64,000 nucleotides of DNA from assembly GCF_003265705.1 (NCBI RefSeq), contig NW_020313044.1, positions 4,847,399 through 4,911,398 on the forward strand, given 5' to 3'. A program made the position numbers and the translations under genes. This document shows, one piece after another, positions 58,392 through 64,000 of the stretch. The stretch comes from Callorhinus ursinus (taxonomy: Eukaryota; Chordata; Mammalia; Carnivora; Otariidae). The notes under the pieces are model-generated. The model searched no databases. It was not told the origin of the DNA and saw only the letters and a list, made by a program, of their open reading frames with translations. Each line of letters starts with the position of its first letter. Position 1 is the first letter of the stretch.

Positions 58392-59114
58392 GTATGACAG
58401 CCCCAGAAAGGAAAATAAAAGGTAGTAACGGTAAGTAGAAGAGAGAGCACGCAGCCATGATTCATTTCTGAAGGAAGGCTGGCGGTACGGAATACTGGAG
58501 GTCTGAGTTCTCTCTGGTAAGGTCCCTCCTTGAGCAGTAGCAGAGCCCACAAACAGTGTGTGCCGTGCAGCTAGAGGGGCACTTGGAGGGGGAACAAAGC
58601 TGCTTGTGTAAGCGCAAGGGGGAGTGCTCGTCTCTTCAGCGAGGTCCGGAATTTCATTCAGTAACAAAGAACTGTAATTCCAAGTCAATGACACCTTCTA
58701 AATCCTCTCAGACTGTGCCCAAAAGTATAGAGAAGGAATGGCAAGTTAGTTCCGTTCAGCCAGGGCTGGATAGCTGTGTACTTGGCTCGAATGCCTGGGA
58801 TCTAATGGAGATGGGACAGCAGCCAGGAGATAGAGCAAGTCAGTACAGGACCGGGAGAACTCTGATGCTGGAACTGATAATGAGGAAGGGCCAGGGTTTG
58901 AAAGCATGACCTCCCAGTCTTCCTGTGTAATGAACAGAGTATAATGGAGGGCTGAGATCTGAGACCTGGGCACACCCGTGTCTGTGGCTCCCCAGCCTGG
59001 CTGCATCTTTGCATAACTTGAATAAGCTCTGTGGGAACCTGACAGACTTCACGCCACCTTTACGGCTTCCTGAAAAGAGTAGAAGGCAAGAGATCTTCTG
59101 TAAAGGAGATAGGT

Positions 59115-59360
59115 GTGTGGCTTTAGTGGTTGAGGACTTGAACTTTGGTGTCAAGACCTGGCTCCCCTACCAACTAGCTGTGTGGCCTTGAGCAAGTCAC
59201 TCACCCTTTCTGAGCCTCAGAAATCAGCCATAAAATGGGAAGAAGAATGATGATAGTACCTATAGGGTTATTGTGAAGACTAAGATAGAGGATAAGAAAC
59301 CACTTAGTGTATATGGCACATGAGAGTGTGCTATAAATCAAATCTTTTATTATTAAAGGA
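59115..59360 (+). repeat. MIR
   Basis: AACTAGCTGTGTGGCCTTGA, GCAAGTCACTCACCCTTTCT and TATAGGGTTATTGTGAAGAC give a well-preserved sense MIR. Confidence 0.82.
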
Positions 59361-59476
59361 GAGGATCATGAAGATAAATATTTCAAATGGCCTTTTCCTT
59401 CTCTAAGTTCTGGACCTGGATTAGAGACAAAGTGGGAATTACTCCATTCTTCTCCCTTAGTTCTCCATCTCTGTCT

Positions 59477-59683
59477 TTTTTTTTTTTTTTTTTAAAGATT
59501 TTACTTATTTATTTGACAGAGAGAGAGAGATAGTGAGAGCAGGAACACAAGCAGGGGGAGTGGGAGAGGGAGAAGCAGGCTTCCTGCCGAGCAGGGAGCC
59601 CGATGCAGAGCTCGATCCCAGGACCCTGGGATCATGACCTGAGCCGAAGGCAGATGCTTAATGACTGAGCCACCCAAGCGCCC
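59477..59683 (-). mobile_element. Can-SINE
   Basis: An imperfect target repeat, CTCCATCTC, is seen before the T-run and after the head. It ends CACCCAAGCGCCCC. Confidence 0.93.
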
Positions 59684-59875
59684 CTCCATCTCCATCTTTG
59701 AGAAGATAAATAACTCATGCAATGGGTAGGGGGTAGGCCCTGGCTTCTATGCCCTCAAAACCCAAACTTACTTAAAACTATAAAATGTCAACTCTCTGAA
59801 GGCGTGGGTGGAAACGGCTGCTGAGGGACCAGAATATTTTATTTCTTGCCCCTTGGAGAATCTTAGAAATCTTAG

Positions 59876-60002
59876 AGCAATGTTTCTTAAACACTGACAT
59901 GCATATGAGTCACCTGAGATTCTGCATTTCTAATAAGCTCCCAGATGATGCTGCTGGTCCTCAGACCACATTTTAAGTTGCAAAGGCCCGAGTCCTTGGG
60001 TC
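59876..60002. mobile_element. MER5-type hAT MITE
   Basis: GCAATGTTTCTTAAACACTG, GAGTCACCTGAGATTCTG and TTCTAATAAGCTCCCAGATG with GATGCTGCTGGTCCTC are strong MER5A-like motifs. Confidence 0.72.
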
Positions 60003-60004
60003 CT

Positions 60005-60480
60005 GTAGCATAGTTGAAACCTCTACAGCATTTTGATGAGAATGCTCATCCAATTCTTGCTTGAATACTTCTAAAGATGACAAGCTCTTTCTGTATCCAG
60101 ATGGCAGGCGTGATGAGAATGTGTGTCTTTTACTGAGCTGATAGAGATATCCATTGATCCTAGTTCATTACTTTGACAGCAGTGGGGGTAGGGACATGAC
60201 ACAGATAATGCCTAATCCTGAGGAGGCTTTTAACCTGGTTTTGGTCTTCTATGGGGGACATCCATGGATGAGCTCCCATGGTTATGATGGGAGGCCAGGG
60301 CAACAACCCTTTGAAAATCGTCTGTAGAATTTTGTTTGCATGTACATTTTCCTGGGTAGAGTTTCCATAGCTTTCAGTAGTTTTTCAAGAGTGTCTGTTT
60401 GTTCTCTCTAAAAGGTTAAGAATCACTGGATTCTTTTTCATAGAATGTTGTATCCCTCATAGATCTATTTGGAAGGCTAG
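60005..60480. other. Unique sequence, nothing recognised
   Basis: AT-moderate sequence between a MER5 copy and a Can-SINE, with no gene signal. Confidence 0.5.
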
Positions 60481-60496
60481 ACCCTCCTTAGTCTTT

Positions 60497-60699
60497 TTTT
60501 TTTTAAGATTTTATTTATTTGTTTGACAGAGAGAGAGAGCGTGCGTGCACAAGTGGGGGGGGGCAGCAGAGGGAGAGGGAGAAGCAGGCTCCCCTGCTGA
60601 GCAGGGATTGTGATGCGGTGCTTGATCCCAGGACCCACGGGATCATTACCTGAGCCTGAGCGAAGGCAGACACTTAATGACTGAACCACCCAGGCGCCC
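60497..60699 (-). mobile_element. Can-SINE
   Basis: The target duplication CCTCCTTAG(T/C)CTTT is at about 60,483-60,496 and 60,701-60,714, with one mismatch. Tail-side (GTGC)n marks are present. Confidence 0.94.
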
Positions 60700-61302
60700 C
60701 CCTCCTTAGCCTTTATAGCTCTTGTCTCTTTTAAATTTGTTTTACTTAATTCTTTGTGTAGCATGGTTTCAGGCACCCTGTTTGTCCTGCCAAATTTTCC
60801 TTGTTTGTCAAGGTCCATCTAAGATTGCCCTCCCACTCCAAACCATATATAAGCTAAACTCCAGGAGTCATCAAACCAGGAAGTGTGGGACATCGCTCCT
60901 TGATTTGACTTGAAACTTCTTTCAGTTCTTCCTAAAAGTGCAGTGTCTTCTTTGGAAACCATAGTGTTCTTGACAGTACTATCATTTTGGAATGTTATGT
61001 TACGGATTAAGAAAAAAGAAGAAACACTAACATTGAAAGGGAATTTGTTGGTATATGTAACAAGGCCCAGGCCTGGGGGTGGTACTGCCTTCAGGTGAGG
61101 CTTGATCCAGAGGCTCAGACACTTTGACAGAGGACCCAACTTCTCATTCTCTTTGCATAGTCAGGAGTCCCAAGTCTTTTTCACATGTACCACATTGAGC
61201 CCCATCTTCCACCATCCTGAAGTCTTTGTATTGGCTTTTGGATCGTGTATGCAGGACCTGAGATTTATTCCTATGAAGTATCTTGTTAGACCATAGTCCT
61301 GA

Positions 61303-61517
61303 GGGGCACCTGGGTGGCTCAGTTGGTTAAGCGTCTGCCTTTGGCTCAGGTCATGGTCCCGGGGTCCTGGGATGGAGCCCTGCATCAGGCTCCCTCTGCC
61401 GTGGGGAGCCTGCTTCTCCCTCTCCCTCTGCCACTCCCACTGCTTGTGCTTTCTGTCTTCTTTCTCTCTGTCAAATAAATAAATAAATAAAGAATCAATC
61501 TTAAAAAAAAAAAAAAA
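61303..61517 (+). mobile_element. Can-SINE, full length
   Basis: The 15-bp target duplication AGACCATAGTCCTGA is exact at 61,288-61,302 and 61,518-61,532. Confidence 0.96.
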
Positions 61518-61534
61518 AGACCATAGTCCTGATT

Positions 61535-62305
61535 GTCCCATCCCTCCCTCAGTCTCCCAGGCCAGTTTAGAGTCATCTTCAAATCTCATCAGTGTGCCAC
61601 CAAACTAGTGATGATGAACCAGACAAGGTCAAGGCCAGAGCCACAGCATGCCCCCAAGATACTCCTGCCAGGGTTGATGCTACATACCTTTGAACGTGGA
61701 TGACATATCTCAGAGGGCATTCTGGAGGATGCTAGTCCATAGTATGGTCCTCAAAAATGTACCCCTATAATAATCAAACGTATTTGGCTATGCTATATAC
61801 CATAACCCTTTCTCAAAGACCCACAATGCTTAGGAGTATATTAAAAATTCTGATGAAAAAAATTGTTAGAAATAGTTCTCCAACTGTACATGACCATGAA
61901 ATTCTCCTCCCTTGCTCTGCTATGTAACTCCTAGTAATAATCCGTAAATATATATTCGAGAGAGCACAGTCTGACAGATGTTCAGGTAGATGTTCCAGTG
62001 ACCAGTTACTTGTTTTATCATCTGGCCCAGCTTCTTCCCTTGTTGACCACAAGGGTAAAATGAGAGATGTTGTAAATGCCTTGCTGAAAACCAGTTGATC
62101 TTGCCAGTCTATCACCCATTCAGAAGGGAGGCTCTTCGCAACTGAACACTGTTTCCCTGGGGCTGCTCTCATCCTCAGTCTGCCAGGTGAAGCCTGGGTG
62201 CCTTGGATGGGTATTTCGGTTTTGGTAAAAGCAGAATCCAGATGTACGTGGAGGTACTCAGGGAAACCCAAAGTCAGGGGGAAGGTAGCCTGTCATCGTT
62301 CACAA
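61535..62305. other. Unique sequence, nothing recognised
   Basis: A 152-codon minus frame at 61,813-62,271 looks UTR-like, not protein-like. No match is recalled. Confidence 0.45.
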
Positions 62306-62309
62306 TAAT

Positions 62310-62590
62310 AGTGACTGAAAAAAATAGTAATAATAACACACAGTTACTGAACATTTCCTTTGTGCCTGGCACATTACTGACTGCTTCTTATGTAATACCT
62401 CACTTTTCCCTCATGGGAACCGTGTATGAGTTGGGCAATACTGTTGTCCTTATTTTATGAATGAGGGGTCTAAAACATCAAGAGCCTGGAAGAGTTCTCA
62501 AGTGGAGACAGCAAATAAGAGATGCAGATGGCCATCAAACCCACGTTTGACTGGCCCCAGAGAGCCCACGTGCTCAACCATTCACTGTAT
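62310..62590 (-). repeat. MIR
   Basis: TTTGTGCCTGGCACATTACT, followed by GGGAACCGTGTATGAGTTGG and TTATTTTATGAATGAGGGGT, matches antisense MIR. Confidence 0.65.
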
Positions 62591-62718
62591 TGCTTTTTTC
62601 ATAATCATGTAGTCGATTAAATGTTGACTTTGTTATGGCATGGTATTTGGTGAAATTGAAGACACAGACCATTCCCTTAAGGGACTGGCACTTTATTTGG
62701 GGGAGGTTTTGTAGTTTA

Positions 62719-62912
62719 TTTTTTTAAAAATTTTTTTCAAAGATTTTATTTATTTGAGACAGAGAGAGAGGGCATGAGGGAGCGGCAGAGGCAGAGGGAG
62801 AAGCAGGCTCCCCGCTAAGCAGGGAGGCTGATGCGGGGCTCTATCCCAAGACCTGGGATCACGACTTGAGCTGAAGTCAGCCGCTTAACCAACTGAGCCA
62901 CCCAGGCGCCCC
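62719..62912 (-). mobile_element. Can-SINE
   Basis: The target duplication GGTTTTG(T/C)AGTTTA is at 62,705-62,718 and 62,913-62,926, with one mismatch. Confidence 0.94.
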
Positions 62913-62929
62913 GGTTTTGCAGTTTAATG

Positions 62930-64000
62930 AACAGAATACTTACTAGGCAAATAGGAGCGAATGCATGGAAATAGAATGCCAGATGCCACACCAGTGGCCT
63001 GCTCAGACCCTGACAGCTGAATCTCTAGAGCTTGCTTTTGGAAATCCACTTGCCAGTGAATGTCTCCCTCCCATTCTCCCACTTTATCCGTTGTCACAAA
63101 TTCCCTTCTTAGTCTTCATCTTCCCTTTGTCCCCTTGACCTCTGCTTGTCCCCAGGGGAAACCGCTACCCTGTTGGCCTCTCGGTTCTTGGTCTGTGTGA
63201 ATTCCCAGCTGACATTCACAGCACTTGGAGGTGACCTAGTTTGAATGAAATGCTGGCTTTTCAGTTATATCTTCAATAGGCTGAGTTGGCAGCTTGTCAG
63301 CAGGCTTATGTCACCTAATGACTGTGTCAATTCCCTTCTTGTCTGACTTCCTGTTAGTAAATATCCTCAGGATGCTCTTGGAACCCAGAAGGTGTAGGGG
63401 GCCTGGTCAGGGAGCCAGAAAGAAAAGAGGAAAAAGAAACGGGGAGAAAAGCAGAGGAAGACCCATCCTTCCCTGCAAAAAAAGAAAAAAAAAATTACAA
63501 ATACAAACGAAATAAGTACACCAGGGGGGGAAAATTCTCTAAAACAGGGAGACTAACTTGCTGAGGGGTGTGTCTTCCTACAGAACAGTTTTTGCTCCCA
63601 GAAGGAGTTCGTTTCTTTAATTTTTTTTTTTTGACCTGCTCTGATCTCGTTTATCTCTACCCCCTGCGTCCCCCCACCCCCCAGGCTCTTCCTTCCTGTT
63701 TGGCACTTTTAAAATGGTATTACTTCTCTTCCACAATAGTGACCTGCTGGGAGCAATAGCAGAGACATTTCCTCTCCTGTGGCTCTAGTTGTCTTTTTAA
63801 TAACAATCGGCATCCCACCCTCTTCCCCTCTGCTGCTCTTCATAAACATTTTCCTAAGGCTGGGTGGAAAAGCTTCAGGTGTGCCCGTTATGTCTTGGAA
63901 AGGTTAGCTGTGTTTGAGGCTTGAGCTACCCACCCCCTTCCCCGGGGCAGCAGCATCCAGATTTCTGCACCGTGACCTCCTTTTTTTGCACGGTGAACTG
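62930..64000. other. Unique sequence with polypurine tract
   Basis: A purine-rich stretch (AGAAAGAAAAGAGGAAAAAG and onward) lies at about 63,417-63,460. No gene is recognised. Confidence 0.5.

Overview
This window looks like non-coding (intronic or intergenic) nuclear DNA from a carnivoran mammal. The decisive evidence is about 47 copies or fragments of tRNA-Lys-derived Can-SINEs, recognised by their GGCGCCTGGGTGGCTCAG head, the (CT)n tract before the tail and the AAATAAATAAAATCTT tail. The dog-type head (GGGATCCCTGGGTGGCGCAG) is not seen, and neither is the felid-type internal CACGGTCCGTGAGTTCGAG. I therefore infer a non-canid caniform such as a bear, seal or mustelid relative; the species is not determinable by eye. 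No bacterial-style operon, complete multi-exon gene, functional RNA gene or CRISPR array is visible. Most open frames longer than 60 codons are chance frames through SINEs or unique intronic DNA.

Layout. 1-10 kb: unique sequence with old MIR and L2 pieces and four or five Can-SINEs, plus an AT-rich candidate conserved element near 7.0-7.3 kb. 10.2-10.7 kb: an RPL32 processed pseudogene (minus). 13.3-19.5 kb: dense repeats, with L1 3' ends, a Tigger-type DNA transposon, a MIR split by a SINE, and SINE-in-SINE nesting. 20-27 kb: more unique DNA with a G-rich tract, a 35-base poly-C run and one plausible internal coding exon (26,439-26,534). 27-38 kb: L2, MIR and L1 fossils, including a long antisense L2 from 30.6 to 32.2 kb. 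38.75-40.65 kb: an HMGN2 retrocopy with an uninterrupted 90-codon frame, preceded by three same-orientation SINEs, the whole train bounded by one 15-bp target-site duplication. 42.2-43.4 kb: a CpG-rich block that could be a promoter or first-exon region. 43.7-46.2 kb: a carnivoran L1 3' end split by a SINE, then more SINEs. 46.9-48.5 kb: a 280-bp segment copied about 1.15 kb upstream and inserted between 42-bp direct repeats. 50.3-53.1 kb: a sense L2 coding relic, then an L1 3' end broken by both a Can-SINE and a Tigger-type MITE. 54-64 kb: scattered SINE, MIR, L2 and MER5 copies and unannotated unique DNA.

There is no set of genes here acting as a system. The only protein-coding potential I would defend is the intact HMGN2 retrocopy frame (expression unknown) and, more weakly, the 96-bp exon candidate. 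The most informative features are structural: nested retroposons whose order can be read from their target-site duplications, and the local templated duplication. Family names for old repeats are from recall of consensus sequences, so their boundaries are approximate.
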